From: Ziziphus jujuba
Lineage: Eukaryota; Streptophyta; Magnoliopsida; Rosales; Rhamnaceae
Length of the DNA stretch: 64,000 nucleotides
Assembly: GCF_031755915.1 (NCBI RefSeq)
Contig: NC_083382.1
Span: 12,925,001 to 12,989,000, forward strand
Reading direction: 5' to 3'
Below, piece after piece: positions 8,653-21,500 of the stretch. The notes under the pieces are model-generated. The model worked only from the letters and a program-made list of their open reading frames with translations, did not search any database and was not told the origin of the DNA. Positions within the stretch are counted from its first letter, which is position 1. Every line of letters starts with the position of its first letter. The translations under genes and the position numbers were made by a program.

Positions 8653-11619
8653 CTTGGAAAATATTGATGGATGGGAAGAATGAATCCCATTCTTATTATG
8701 TACAAGCAAAAGATGTTTTTTAGTGCCATTAAGGAATGTATTTCTACATGGAAATTTTAGTTGGTTAGATGGTAGTTGCCGATTGATTTGATCTTCAAGT
8801 TTTACAAATCTAATCTTATCTGTAGTTAATTCTGTACCTACTTAGTTCTAAGCGTGTGTGTGTGTATATAGGCATATAAAATTTTAATGTGGTGAGTTAC
8901 CTAATCTTATCAGATATTGATGTGGTATAAAATTAAATAAGAATAAAGAAAAAAATATATAAAAATTTTAAATTTTTTTAATAAAAAATTTAGTAAATAC
9001 AGTGTGAGAATATTTTATTTTTTTAATTAAAATTTTAGTATTAAAAAATAGAAAAAATTAAATTAATATTGTCATATATAATTTGTTGATTCTATATTTA
9101 AATAACTAATAATAAAAATGAACTTATCGCCTACTAAATTATCCCTCTATGTATATATATATATATATATATATAAATTGATGCATGACAATCATGTTGC
9201 AAGATTTATGAAATGCATACATATGATCCACTCTGTCATTGCATGACAAATTAGACCGACATATATATATATATATATATATATATTATTAGTAGCATAT
9301 GTTTATCGTGTCATTTAATGAGAAAATTGTAGATGACATGGTAGTACCAGATCAGTTGATACCATTACAAATTATTTAATGCCATGTTTAAAAAAATGGC
9401 CATGTCTTTAAGAATTACAACATAATTAATATTTTAGGAAAAGCCCAGAAGCACAACATGGAAGAAGAAACAAAGCTATAAAGGGTGGTACAAAAGAAGC
9501 CTTTAGATGTTTAACGTTTTTGCAAAAATTATAATAATAAATAACTGATATAACATGGTTTTAGAAAGGTGTGTTAGTTTTTCTAGCTTGAGTTCAATGT
9601 TTTATGAGATTAAGTATTTCATGCAGTGGCAAGAGAGAAGAAAATAATTGAGAAAATAATGAAAAAATTGGAATGAAATTTCCAGATTGTTGGCCGTCGT
9701 GAGATCTGGGAATAAACCGGAGGAGAGGAAGAAGAAGAAGAGACAGGCGTGTGAAAAAATAATTGCCAATGTTTATCTCATGATGACATGATAATTTTTT
9801 TAAGCATGGTATTAAATGTAGTGTCATATCCAATATTTTATCCACTTTAATTACCAAAAACTAAGTTTTTAATTGTTATGTATATGCAATAATGGCCTGT
9901 AATAAGTTATTAATAGATTAATTAATGGTCATGATGATTGATTTATAATTTGTGTTATGAAACAAAAATTATCCGAAGAGATGATCTCACACAAGTTTCT
10001 AAGCTTTTCTGCAGATCGATTTTAAATAAATACCCTCTTTTATTTATTGCACAATGAAAATGAAAGATACAAGTGCTGTTGAAAAATAAATCGAAATAAA
10101 ATAAAATAAAAATCGTGTATGACTCGTGTCTAGCGCTTGGTAAGCTCTAACATTCAGCCAATACAGCCATTTTCTTTTGTTTTTGATTTTGGACTTTCAA
10201 CAAATCGGTAGGATCTAAATAGCAACGGCAAATCCAACTAAAAGCTCACTGGATTTGAAAGAAAACTCTACAAACTAATTCTTTTTCCACCACATAAAAA
10301 CAGCATATACAACCTTTTATTTTATTTTTATTTTGGGTTCCCCATTCAGTTTCGTTATATTTTCAAAATTTCAGTTTAATCCCTCGGTAACAGCATCATA
10401 CAGGGAGCTTTTTTCTTTTTCTTTTTAAACTGAATATACATAATCACATAATTAAGTTCTATCATGTTAGAATAATCATTTGTGTATATACACAAGAAAA
10501 TTTTCTTATTAACAATTTTGAAATGAAATAAGGTCCAAAAACAGCCTATTTTAGCAATTGTAGTTGTCAATTATTATTTGTCGGTTGTTCTTTAGCTTTT
10601 AGTTTATAATCATCATAAGCACCTCATTGTATATATGCACATATAAGGATGTGAAAAACAGTTTGAAAGTTCAAAACTCGATTGAGCCCATTTGAAAAAA
10701 TTCGGTTCATATTCAGCTTGAGCTTGTCCAAATTTTCTTGAGGTTAGACCTTGGCTTATATTTTTAGTATAAATGTAATTCGAAATCTGACCCATCGGAT
10801 TATCCATTTGGCTGGTCTGAAGTCCAACCAAATTTACTATGTGATATAGTTTTATAGTTTTCTTTCAATTTTTATTCATTTTATTATAAAATACTTATTA
10901 CATGTTAAGTTTTATTTATTTATTGTTCGTCATATTTTATATTTTATAAATGTTATAAGATTAATTATTAATTTTATCTTATTATCAAAGATATTGTTAA
11001 AAAAAATAAATGAAAATACTTAAATTTTAGACTCCAAATTCGAAATTAAACTTTGAAAGAAAAATCCAAGCTCGAGGACCAAAATTTTATCTTCAGCTTG
11101 AAGAAGCCCAACATGAACCAATTGGTGCTCAAATTTATGGGCTTGGACCGGACTTGCATCCCTATCCCAATATATATGTTAGTATCTCGAATCAAAATAA
11201 TCCTTTATTCACCAACCAAAAAAAAAAAAAAAAAAAACAAAAAGGGGAAGAAAATTTAAAATAGTTCTTTGATTCTTTTGGCACAAGTAGCATTTTTTTC
11301 TTTTTCTTTTTTTTAAAAGAACATGAAAAATACCACTCAGAATAATTATTAATTTTATCAAATATCAAATGTTCTAACTCATATAAATATAGAATTTATC
11401 AACGATCTTTTTAACCTTGCTTGTAGCAAAGTTGATTTTGAAAATTGAAAATTCTTAAACTGAAAGGATTTAATGAAAAATTGAATGGTAGTAAAGAAAA
11501 GCCTACTTGTGTGTTAGGAGATCCCAACAGAAAAATGAGGTGCAACTTCTACGGATTTTATGTCAAGTAATAATAATAATAATAATAATAATAAGAAGAA
11601 GAAGAAGAAGAAGAAGAAG
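8653..11619. other. Intergenic, AT microsatellites
   Basis: No gene is recognised. (AT)n runs are at about 9154-9174 and 9261-9286. The segment 9240-10330 is related to the DNA left of type-2 copies B and C. A trinucleotide tract, (AAT)n followed by (AAG)n, lies at about 11570-11622, at the left edge of unit B. Confidence 0.5.
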
Positions 11620-12466
11620 AAAACTTATATGGCACTAAGTTTGTATGATCAAGTACTCGTTTGTTGTTCTACTTGATGCTTACTCGTGAGGTATCCAAAT
11701 TGAAAAGGTTAATTAATTAGATGAAACAGTAACTTAGTATGACAATTTAAATCATTCAGAACATTGCAAAACTAAGTCCTTGTTTTGATACCAAATTAAA
11801 TCAATATGTACATATAGAATTGTTCTCAAATTTTTTTTTGTCAGTTTTTGCATGCTGTGATTGTTGCTCATATGGATTTGGTTCCCATTCACTTATTTTT
11901 TATTTTATTTATTTATTTTGTATGTTATCCAATATGAAATCATGGTATACCAGAGTCACATCATTAATGACAAAATTACTACTGTTTCCTTTGAAAAAAG
12001 ATATTGAGTTTGAATGCTCTATTTTGATTAAAAAAAAAAAAAGATTATATACATGATTGGCATATAGAAAGTTTAGTGAAATACAAAATTAATTAGTAAT
12101 TGCTTTTGCAAAAGCTAATTAAGTTGCATGGGTTTTTATAATTTGTTGATGATCAGAGTACGATGCTGCGTATGAAAGTGAAGCAATTAATGTAAAAGAG
12201 GATTGCATGTATCCTTTAACAATTAAAATTCACTATTTTTAATTGTTAAACTACGTAATTAATTAATAATTTGAAAGTACATAACATATAAGCCTGTCCA
12301 GTCAAACGCTACATGAACTAGTTCTTTTCAAAGTCAACTTCACGTGATCTAACAAGCCCTGGGGAACTTTTTTTTTTTTTTTTTTTCATGAATTTATTCA
12401 TTCATTTTTCTTTCTCTCGATTGGCCTAATACATAATATATAGAGGGTTTCAAGTTTCCTTTGTCA

Positions 12467-12706
12467 TCACCACCCTTTGCCGGGAACTTCTCTGCCACCA
12501 CCTTTACCTCCTCTATGTCCACCAGCATCGCCACCTTTTCCTCCTCCATGTCCACCAGCACCACTGTGATTGGCTTCTTCAGTGGTAGCATCTGTCCCGG
12601 TTATCTCTTTTGCTTTGCTCCCTGAACATGTAGTTAGTAGAATTTAGAATTATTTTCTAAACAAAATATATTAGTATATGAAATTGATTGCTCTGTATCC
12701 ATGGAA

Positions 12707-12741
<35 letters not shown>

Positions 12742-13782
12742 AAAATATAGTAATTCTCTTGTATAAGACATTTTTGCCCTGCAAAACGTTTCACAAAATA
12801 CAAAAATTGCAAGTTACATTAAATATGCCAGGATGTGTTTTTCAGGACATAAAATTGATAGATTATAGAAAAACTATATATATATTTATAGATATAGATA
12901 TAGATATTGGGTAACATATATCTATATATACATAATGTTATAACTAATTGGAACTTATAATCAAATACATATATATAATAATGTTTTCTTATCCCTAGTA
13001 GAAAGAAACTAGAAAAGAAAAAGAAGACAATTTTTAATATAGATTAGAGTTTATAAAGTAAATTAAAGAAAGATTAAAAAAAGAAATTTTTTTTTTTAAT
13101 CAAATTATATTTAGTTGTTGTGATATTGTTTTTGGGTGTACTTGTAGTTACCTGTGAGGTGAGCCATAGGTTGATCATCATCATCTGCGACAATTACTTG
13201 AGGCTGACCATCATAAGCGCAACATTTCTTGCAACGACCTAAAAGGCCACGAACACAACATCCTCTATAGCAGTAACCTCTTGACTTTTCATCCTCTACA
13301 GGGTCGCTTTCCTTATCTGCAATCATCATTTTTATATAAACATTTAAATAATTTTTCTAGGATGAGTGTCACACCCATTTTGCTACATTCAAATGTATAT
13401 TAACACCATTATAATATGGACGTGGCGACTGGTATAATACAATTCTGATTGCATTAAGATATTTTTAATTTTATAAAGTTTAAATTAATATGAATCAATT
13501 AAAATACAGTTTAAATGATTAATCTATCTTGAATAGTTTTGTATTGTATTTTAATTTTATAAAATCAGGATCCTGCTATTTTCAGGATTGAATTATAACA
13601 TTGCTGATCATTTTATATATCAAAATCTAAAGATAAAAAAAAATAAAAAATAAAAAACAAAATAGCTAATTTTGAAAAAGAATATTATAACCTTTTTTCT
13701 CAATGTCACTGGTCTCTGCCATCGAAGATAGTATAACAACTAAGACCAGAAAGCCAAAGAATTTAAAAGCCTTGGAATTCAT
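12467..13782 (-). CDS. Type-1 secreted Cys-domain protein with shortened Gly/His tail (copy B)
   Basis: Three exons, 13692-13782, 13152-13316 and 12467-12621, all in phase 1, give about 136 residues. Exon 1 encodes the signal peptide MNSKAFKFFGFLVLVVILSS. Exon 2 has exactly the length of its counterpart in copy A (165 bases) and encodes CYRGCC-x7-C-x2-CCAYDG with the acidic DDDD tail. Exon 3 starts SKAKEITGTDA, then has only three degenerate GGHGGGKGG-like units and ends REVPGKGW. Copy A has two Gly exons with many units, so the repeat part has expanded or contracted between copies. Introns are 375 and 530 bases; intron 2 holds an (AT)n run at about 12711-12738. No inactivating change is seen. 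Function is unknown, likely the same compartment as copy A. Confidence 0.78.
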
Positions 13783-13862
13783 TTTTCTTGCCAAGGAAAG
13801 CTGGGGAAAAAGTTCTGTCTTTCTGAGAAGGCGATGGAAAAGCTAGGCTTTTTGTTCACCAA

Positions 13863-13870
13863 TATTTAAA
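13863..13870 (-). promoter_or_regulatory. TATA-like box of type-1 gene B
   Basis: TTTAAATA on the minus strand, about 80 bases upstream of the start codon. It sits in the same 16-base context as in copy A. Confidence 0.5.
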
Positions 13871-15105
13871 GTGGTGGATGGAAACCAAAAGACAAGGCAT
13901 GGAGGGTAAAAAGGACTTTAACGCATAGATTTTGTTATTAGTTTATGAATTCCATTTCGACAGATATACAGATTAGAGAAAGACACGTGTTTATGTAGTA
14001 GTTTGAGCTCAGCGCCTGGTTATCATGAAGTGGTGGCAATTGGCAACTAGTGCAATTTGGAGATGAGTTCCACACTGCAGCTAAAGAATAAAGTACCATC
14101 CCGAAAATAAAAATAAATAAATAAAATAAAAGAAAAGAAATACAATATAGAAGCTCAGTAATTAAAACTTCGGTGATATTTTATAAGGAGGAAATTGAAG
14201 ATTTTGTCTTCTTTGACTGAATTCCCGCTTTCTATGACAAGTTTCAATTTCATGCATATGTTTTCAAGCCACATATGACAGAGATTGCATTAAATTTTCA
14301 TATACAGTAACCAACAATGCATTCCTTAGGGTAAGCTAGTGGTGAGTGGTCCAAAATTTCCATGTCTTCGACAACAAAGAAGCCTCTTGTTTGAATATAT
14401 AACCTTCAGCTCGAATACAAACTAATATGGAGGGATGCAACAAATTCCCTCATAAGTTGCAAGTATATGGTTAGGAGGGATGTCAATCAATTTCTATCAA
14501 CCATTCGTAATCAAGTTTAATAGCGCATTTTTTAGGTCATGTCTATTTAATTAGGCCTACCTTTTTGGATAAAGTCCTACTTATAATGGGCAAATCTTAA
14601 AAATTTTCACTTTACCTTCTTTGGAAAAGAACAATTTAGAACCAAAATAGGCTCACTTATATGTATAATTAATACATCTATATCATTTTCTCTCACCTAG
14701 AGAAATGCTCCTACATCGTTTATCCACCTCCATCCTTTAGGATATTGTTTATATTAACACCAAATACTTTGATATGCATTTATTTATTTTTTTTAAAATT
14801 TTTTCAATTACTTTTTACTGTCTTAGACATGTTTGATATTTAATTTACAACTGACGCAAGATTATGTTTGAGTTGGAATTGAACCGCTCTATAGGTAATG
14901 GCTTGCTTTATGACAAAGTTTCACTTTGGCATGAAAGAGGGTTTAGATTCCATTATCTAAAAGCTATATACTATAAAGAGTTTAATTAAACAGAGCACCA
15001 TAGTTATTGGTGATTGGTATTTTTCTTGGTATATATATCCTATCACTTACATAACCGATAACATTTTTATTCATTATTCATAAACGTACAAATGCTGCAG
15101 TAGTT
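13871..15105. other. Intergenic between type-1 B and type-2 B
   Basis: AT-rich, with no recognised gene. The first 400 bases follow the upstream region of type-1 A. The rest diverges from unit A and shows nothing recognisable. Confidence 0.5.
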
Positions 15106-15940
15106 CTAGTAGTGTGGCTTGAATTTAGTTTGTACATGAACTGTCTCGCCAGCATAAGAGCAGCACTTTATGCATCCTATTCCATAGTGACCAATAATGC
15201 AGCAACCATAGTGGCAAGTCGATCCTTCTCCTCCATCACCATGATAATTTTCTTTGTATTCACCATTAATTGTTACCATTACATGATCTGCACAAGTTTA
15301 TGCATAAGAAATTAATACCCAACATCTTAGCTTATAATTATGTATAATATGTCAAATTCAATATAACATAGCACTAATAATTTTTAATGGTACTTTTATT
15401 ATCATTGTTGCCAAAGGATTGAAAAATTATTCAATAGATTTGTCCTATATATATAGGATCCCCCTTTCACAACCATATAGGTTCCCTGTACAGGGATCCC
15501 TCATATGTATTGTGAACGGGATCTATGTAAGCCAGGCTTACTGAATAATTTATTGAAGGAGCCGAGACATTAAACCATAAATTGGGTACGCATATGATCT
15601 AACAAATGTAATAATCAAACTAGGATTGGTCATATATACATAGGATCTCTCTTTCACAACCATATAAATCTCCGATATAAAGATCCCTCATATTTATTTG
15701 TGAACGAGGTCTATGTAAACTGGGACAATAGAATAATTTATTGAAGGAGCTCAAACATTAAGCCTATTAATTGGGTACGAAATTGATCCAACAAATGCAA
15801 TAATCAAACTCACTGTTCTTAGCATGGAATGGCGAGGAAACTTGTGGTAGATCCCTAGCTGCTGCTGCTGCTAACGAAGAAATGATCAGAAGAAATACTA
15901 GTGCAGAACTACTTAGGAGAGGAAAAGCCTTGGGAACCAT
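15106..15940 (-). CDS. Type-2 secreted Cys-domain peptide (copy B)
   Basis: Two exons, 15814-15940 and 15106-15287, joined in phase 1 (AAGAACA|GTGAGT and GTGCAG|ATCATG), give 102 residues. Exon 1 encodes the signal peptide MVPKAFPLLSSSALVFLLII, an Ala-rich cleavage region and ARDLPQVSS. Exon 2 encodes a spacer (NGEYKENYHGDGGEGST) and CHYGCC-x7-C-x2-CCSYAGETV with six cysteines, ending in TKFKPHY and TAG. The spacer is acidic and His-containing, with only a trace of glycine. The start is the Met before VPKAF because all copies share it; an ATG six codons upstream (15958) is in frame but not shared. It is probably secreted, with unknown function. Confidence 0.78.
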
Positions 15941-16003
15941 CTTATTAATCTCTAGCAACTAAAAAACACTTGACCATATAAAATGAATGTCATTCTCATT
16001 ACC

Positions 16004-16010
16004 ATTTATA
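16004..16010 (-). promoter_or_regulatory. TATA box of type-2 gene B
   Basis: The minus strand reads TATAAAT about 65 bases upstream of the start codon. Confidence 0.5.
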
Positions 16011-17044
16011 GGGACTATAAGATGTTTTTTGAGTGCCATTTAAGAAGTATATCCCTATTTGGAAATTTAGTTGGTTGTTGGTTGCCGATCTGTTTGATCT
16101 TCAATTTTTTCAAAATCTTATCTCATCTTTAATTAAAATTCTATACGTAAATTTAGACCCCATATTTATAGTAATTTGATGCATGGGAACCTTAATGTTG
16201 GACAATTTATGGCCATGGAAGAGTTTCCTTGAAGGGGCTAAGCCATCATATATGACCCCATCTGCCACTATATGACAAATTAGACCGACATATATAATAA
16301 TATATATAAATGTTATTGTATCAAACTGCCAAATGGACAGGAAGAAATTTTTTTTCATAATTATCTTGTAATCAAACACCTAATCTATAATATTTTATAG
16401 GTTTTCCTTTCCGTTTGTAAATCCACAATTCAAATATAGTGTAACTGTTTTCCTTTGTTTTTTTTTTGCCCCCTGTAAAATCAGTGTTCTTGTTTTTATT
16501 CGCATAATTTTTGCTTGCATTGTTGCTTTTTTTTTTAGAGAACAACAAGACAAAATGATTAAGAGGGTAGTTTTCCTACCATGAATATTCTTTTTCTTCC
16601 TTAGAAGTTTATCATATTAAGCAACAAAAAGCTAACACTTCCATGATTTCTTATTGAAAAATTTGAAATGGGATCTTTTTTTTTTTTTTTCTCTTAATTT
16701 TGGGAAAAAATTTCGGCTCTTATTAGAAAGTGGTATAACTAAGACACCTCATTCCTTTTTGGAGAGTGATGATTAAAGCCTCTTTAATCAAGTGAGATGT
16801 TTTATGCATCCATGACGGTCATCCTCCAATGATCTGTCATCTTTATCCTTCTTAGGAATTCCTATAGATCACTTCCTCTTAGTCTTATTCTGAGGTTGCT
16901 CGATCGTGTATCTTTTCCTATTTCACTATGGAACTAGATCAAGGAAGCCTTTTACCCCTTCATGAATCTCTTAGAACTTTATCTTTACAACCAAGGCCCA
17001 ATGCTGGTAAACTAGTGAGCAGTACAATGTTGGTGGGGAAGTTG

Positions 17045-18434
17045 CTAACCTCCTGAAACTTCTGTTGTTTCACCATAAACGAGATCATCGCTAAGACTTG
17101 GAGCTTGAAGGGCAAAGTAAATGTTGAAAAACTTGATGAAAACATTTTCAAGTTCTCTTTTGAGATGATAGAGGACAAGGACAGGATTTTCAGAAAGCCG
17201 ACCATGGACATTTAATGGAGCCCATCTCATCCTCAAGGAATGGCCTGTAACCATGGCCCTTTCTGAGATATCTTTTAAACACTCAACCTTTACAGTTCAA
17301 ATCCATGGCCTCCTCCCTATGTTCTTTCACACAGGTACAGCCCTTCAAATAGGTGAATGTCTAGGACAGGTTATTAAGGAATCCATCAATAAAAAAATAG
17401 TGGTAGCACATCATTATTTACAGTTCAGGGTGGATATTGACACAGACAACCCTCTTCCAGTTGGTTTCTTTCTAGACAGCGTAGAGGGCGTGGAGCCATG
17501 GATTCATTTTAAGTTTGAGCGATTAGGCAACTTTTGCTTCAGATGCGGATGGCTCTCTCATGTAACAGGTAAATGCCAGTTCGATCAACTGTTGATAATC
17601 AGAGCTGGAACCGGCGTGAAAGCCAGGTTATACGGGCCATGGATTAGATCGGAATCGCCGGGAAGTCTTTTATTTATTAACCCGTCAATGAACATTGGTG
17701 AACAGACTCAACTAGGCTTCAAAGCAAGTCAGATAGGGGCTAGGGGCACTGCTCTTCCCAATACCCTCCGGTTGAAAGACACACTTCACCAAAAACTAGC
17801 AGAGCTCGAGGTGTTGGAAAGTGGGAATAGTAGCCAGAGCTGGATATGGAAGGAGTTAGAGTTTGAAAATATCAAAGCTACCTGCCTAGAGCTCGAGGCT
17901 CTTAGCATAACTCTAAAAAGGTGTGAGCGAGATTTTGAGGGGGAACTTCGAGAAGTTGTTTTGCAAAAACTAAAAAGACCCAATTATACTATTGTGGGCC
18001 TAACCAATTAGGCTGCTAACATCATCCACACTATTGCAGCCTCAAAAGTAATGGAGAAAAGAGAACTGGGCTCTACTGATCCAAATTCCCTTGCAACTTT
18101 TGGTTTGGGCTTGCCTTTGATTATAAAAGCCACAGGCAAGAGGCCCGACCCAGAAGACTCGCACAGCCACCTGATCTTTCACCAATGCCCAGCTCCAACT
18201 GATCTCTTTGGCCCTACCCGTGCCTACCCAAGGATAGAGGAGCCCATCGAAATCCTAAGTCAAGAAGAAGACTTTCTTGATGTCTCTGCAGAACCTTTGC
18301 CCCCAGATACTCATTTAACAGGCTCGGTCTCGAGGACCAACAATGAAGCAGAGACTCTGCCCAATCTGAGTGAGACTACCCAAACAAATACATACTTAGC
18401 AGCTGAATCACCTCGAAAAGGAAGGCTCACCTGA
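17045..18434 (+). pseudogene. LINE ORF1: DUF4283-like region and CCHC zinc knuckle
   Basis: From about 17090 the plus strand reads AKTWSLKGKVNVEKLDEN and then, after a frameshift near 17200, PWTFNGAHLILKEWP, a typical plant LINE ORF1 region (DUF4283). The open frame at 17253-18011 continues with FKFERLGNFCFRCGWLSHVTGKC, where the spacing C-x2-C-x4-H-x4-C is intact. A stop at 18009 separates a Pro/Glu-rich tail (18051-18434). ORF1 proteins bind the element RNA. This copy is broken by at least one frameshift and one stop. Confidence 0.8.
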
Positions 18435-18599
18435 TCTCAAGAAGACAGGCGAACTTGGTCATGGAAGAGGGAAGCACGAAGAAGAGGGGTATCACAAGCT
18501 CAGGTTTATAAGAACAGAGAAGGGGAGGCAAGCTCTTCATCTAGACGGAAGTTGGATTTTCAGTAGGCTGAGGAGGCAGGCCCTTTCATGCCCCCCCCC

Positions 18600-21500
18600 T
18601 CAGCCTTGAAAATCCTTTTTTGAAACTATAAGGGTATATGCAACCAAGAGGTTACAAACGTATTGAAGAATCTGGTAAGGCTCTCCATAAACCCTCATGT
18701 ATTTTCCTTTGTGAGACAAAAGCCAGTAGAAGTCGATTAGATCGGGTATGCAGAAGTCTTGGTTATCATAGTGCTGAGATTATTGAAGCCAAAGGAGTGG
18801 TAGGGGGATTATGTTTAATGTGGATGGATGAATGCAACTTTAAAATTACCTGGACTAGTGAGCGAGTTATTAGTGGAGAAGCTATTGATGAGAATGGAAT
18901 TCCCAAATGGTGCTTTTTCGCATGCTATGGTTCCCCATACATATAAAAAAAGAATTCATTCTGGTCTCATCTAGCAGATGTTGTGAATATTCTGGATAAA
19001 CCATGGTTGCTTTTTGGTGATCTTAACAAGGTCATAGATAGTTTTGAAAAGTTTGGAGGGCGGCCGATCTGGAGAAGAAGGCTTTTTTTGAAAAATTTCA
19101 TTCAATAAGCAGATGGTAGTGATCTTGGCTACATTGGAGGAAGATTCATTTGGAACAATCGGCAATGCGACCAAGCTTTCATTAAGGAAAGATTGGACAG
19201 GGCTGTGGTTAACAAGGACTGGCTGGCTTTTTTTCCTCTGACTATAGTGGAGCACCTCTTGTGTGGAGAATCTGACCATTGTTTGATCCTTATTCAGATG
19301 GATGGTAAAGAAAAGAAGCTGAAGAAACCTTTTAGATTTTTTCAAGCTTGGACAACGGACAGATCGAGTTGTGAAGTAGTTAAGAAAGCTTGGAATGAAG
19401 ATCAATGCCGTGGCATGAATTGTCACAAATTAAAGAGAAGCTTATCGACAACCTCACCAGCTTTAAGATTATGGAACAAGGAGATCTTTGGCTTTGCTGA
19501 CAGAGAGATAAGGAATTTAGAAGCTGAGCTGCTCTCTTTACAAAACAGGGAGAATAGAGACTTTCCTAAGGAAGCTGTTTTGCTTAATAATCTCAGGTTG
19601 CATAGGAATAGATGGGAATCTATTCTCTGCCAGAAATCTCGTGAATTATGGCTTAAGTAGGGAGATAAGAATTCTAAGTTTTTCCATTCAAGTCTTATCA
19701 ATAGAAGAAGGAAGAACAAAATTCAGGCTATAAAAGATGATCAGAGGTGGATTATTGATACAAACCAAATAGGACTTCATTTCCTGCACCAGTTTAAGGA
19801 TCTTTATAAATCTGATTTTTTGAGAATTCTAGAGGAAATCAAAGAACTAGGGTCAAACATTATCTCGCAGGAAGAAAACTTGGAATTGCTGAGAATTCCC
19901 ACACCGGAAGAAATAAAAGAGGCAGTTTGGACTCTGCATCCTTTGAAGAGTCTTGGACCAGATGGATTTCCTGGTATTTTCTTCCGAGCTTATTGGCACA
20001 CGATTCAAGATAAAGTGATCAATTTCACTCAGGAATGTTTTCGTTTAAAAAAGATCCCCTCATCTGTGAATGAAACTTTTATAGTGATGATTCCCAAAAT
20101 CATTCAACCCCAAACCTTAAACCAGTTTCGTCCTATCAGTTTGTGTAATTTTGTTTATAAAATTATCACCAAGATTTTAGCATAAAGATTAGGTAGGGTG
20201 CTGGAAAAGGTTATATCCTCTAACCAAGGAGCCTTCGTAAAAGGACGATGGATAGCGGAGAACACAGTGCACAAGAATTAACTCATAAAATTCAGCATCA
20301 TAAAAGGAAGAAAGGGCTAATGTCGATTAAAATTGACTTGAAAAAGGCTTATGACCGTCTCGAATGGAACTTCATTGATAAAGCTTTGGAAACTTGGGGA
20401 TTGTTTAGAGAAGTTAGATGGATGATTCGGAGTTGCATAAGCTTGGTGCATTTTTCCTTCCTCCACAATGAAGTGTGAGTGGTTCCTTCAACCCAGAAAG
20501 AGGAATCTGTCAAGGTGACCCTCTTTCACCTATCCTTTTTATTCTGTGTTTTGAAATTTTATCTAGGCTTCTGTTGAAAGAAGAGGACCAAGGCCGTATT
20601 CACGGAATCAAGGTGGATCGTAATGCTCCAGTCATCTCTCAACTGATGTATGTGGACGATCTTATTATTTCATGTCAAGCCAACCCCTTTGATGCAGCCA
20701 CAGTTGGGGAGTGTCTTTCAAAGTTCTGTAATTGGTCGAGCTAACTTATCAATGAAGGGAAATCAAATATCTTTTTCTTTAAGTCTACCCTCGGCAAGAC
20801 AGGAAGGATATCAAAAGAATCTTGGGTTTTAAGGATATGAGCTCCACGGCTATTTATTTGGGCAACTCTTTTGTCTTTGGTAGAAATAAATCAAAAGAAT
20901 TTCATTTCCTTAAAGAAAGGATTAAAGGAAGACTGGAAGGTTGGAATAAACGTCTGTTGTCAAAGGCTGGCAACGCAACTCTGATCAAATAGGTGGTTCA
21001 AGTGATCCCTTGTTACACAATGTCTACTTTCCTCCTACCAGCAAGTCTATGTGAAGATCTCGATGCCATTGTTCAAAACTTTTGGTGGGAGATTAAGCCA
21101 AATGCCCTAGGTTTCTTTCCTCTAAAGGCTTGGAAGGATCTTTGTAAGCCTAAAGAAATGGGAGGTTTAGGATTTCGAAGATTCAAGGATATGAATCTAG
21201 CCATGGTAGCAAAACTTGGTTAGAAATTGGCTAGCGATGAAGAGTGTCTATGGACTAGACTCATGAAAGCAAAATACATGAGAAATGAGACTTTCTTTGG
21301 CTGCAAACTTAAAACCGGAGCATCTTGGGTTTGGCAGGAAATTCTGAAAACAAGGAAACTTATCAGAAAAGGCTCGTGCTTCCAACTTGGAGATGGTTCA
21401 TCTATAGATATCTGGAGAGACCCTGGTTTCCAGGTCTTGTTCTCAAAAGCCCAACTGTAAAGGAGGAAGCAGATATCTGTAGATGGGGACGAGTCTTTGA

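Larger units (their letters stand above)
3590..10330. repeat. Segmental duplication unit A
   Basis: This block carries one type-1 gene (4578-6585) and one type-2 gene (8012-8608) on the minus strand, with shared intergenic DNA. Matching landmarks in unit B include the AATATTTAAAGTGGTGG promoter segment (about 6656 and 13861), the ACAGTAACCA(G/A)CAATGCATTCCTT segment (about 7337 and 14305) and the ATGACAAATTAGACCGACATATAT segment (about 9244 and 16273). Divergence is substantial, so the duplication is not recent. Confidence 0.7.
11620..16348. repeat. Segmental duplication unit B (left part)
   Basis: This is the counterpart of unit A. It carries type-1 gene B and type-2 gene B in the same order and orientation. 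The unit is interrupted by the LINE at 16349-22776 and resumes at 22777, continuing to about 23450. That continuation matches 42180-42920 of unit C (shared AATAAACACGTAAAAAGTA and ATGATTGATTTAT words). Confidence 0.7.

Noticed and set aside
12394..12591. Minus-strand 65-residue frame with VDMEEEKV
   Set aside because: Wrong frame of the Gly exon of type-1 copy B; the spliced frame gives GGHGGGKGG and a stop at 12467.
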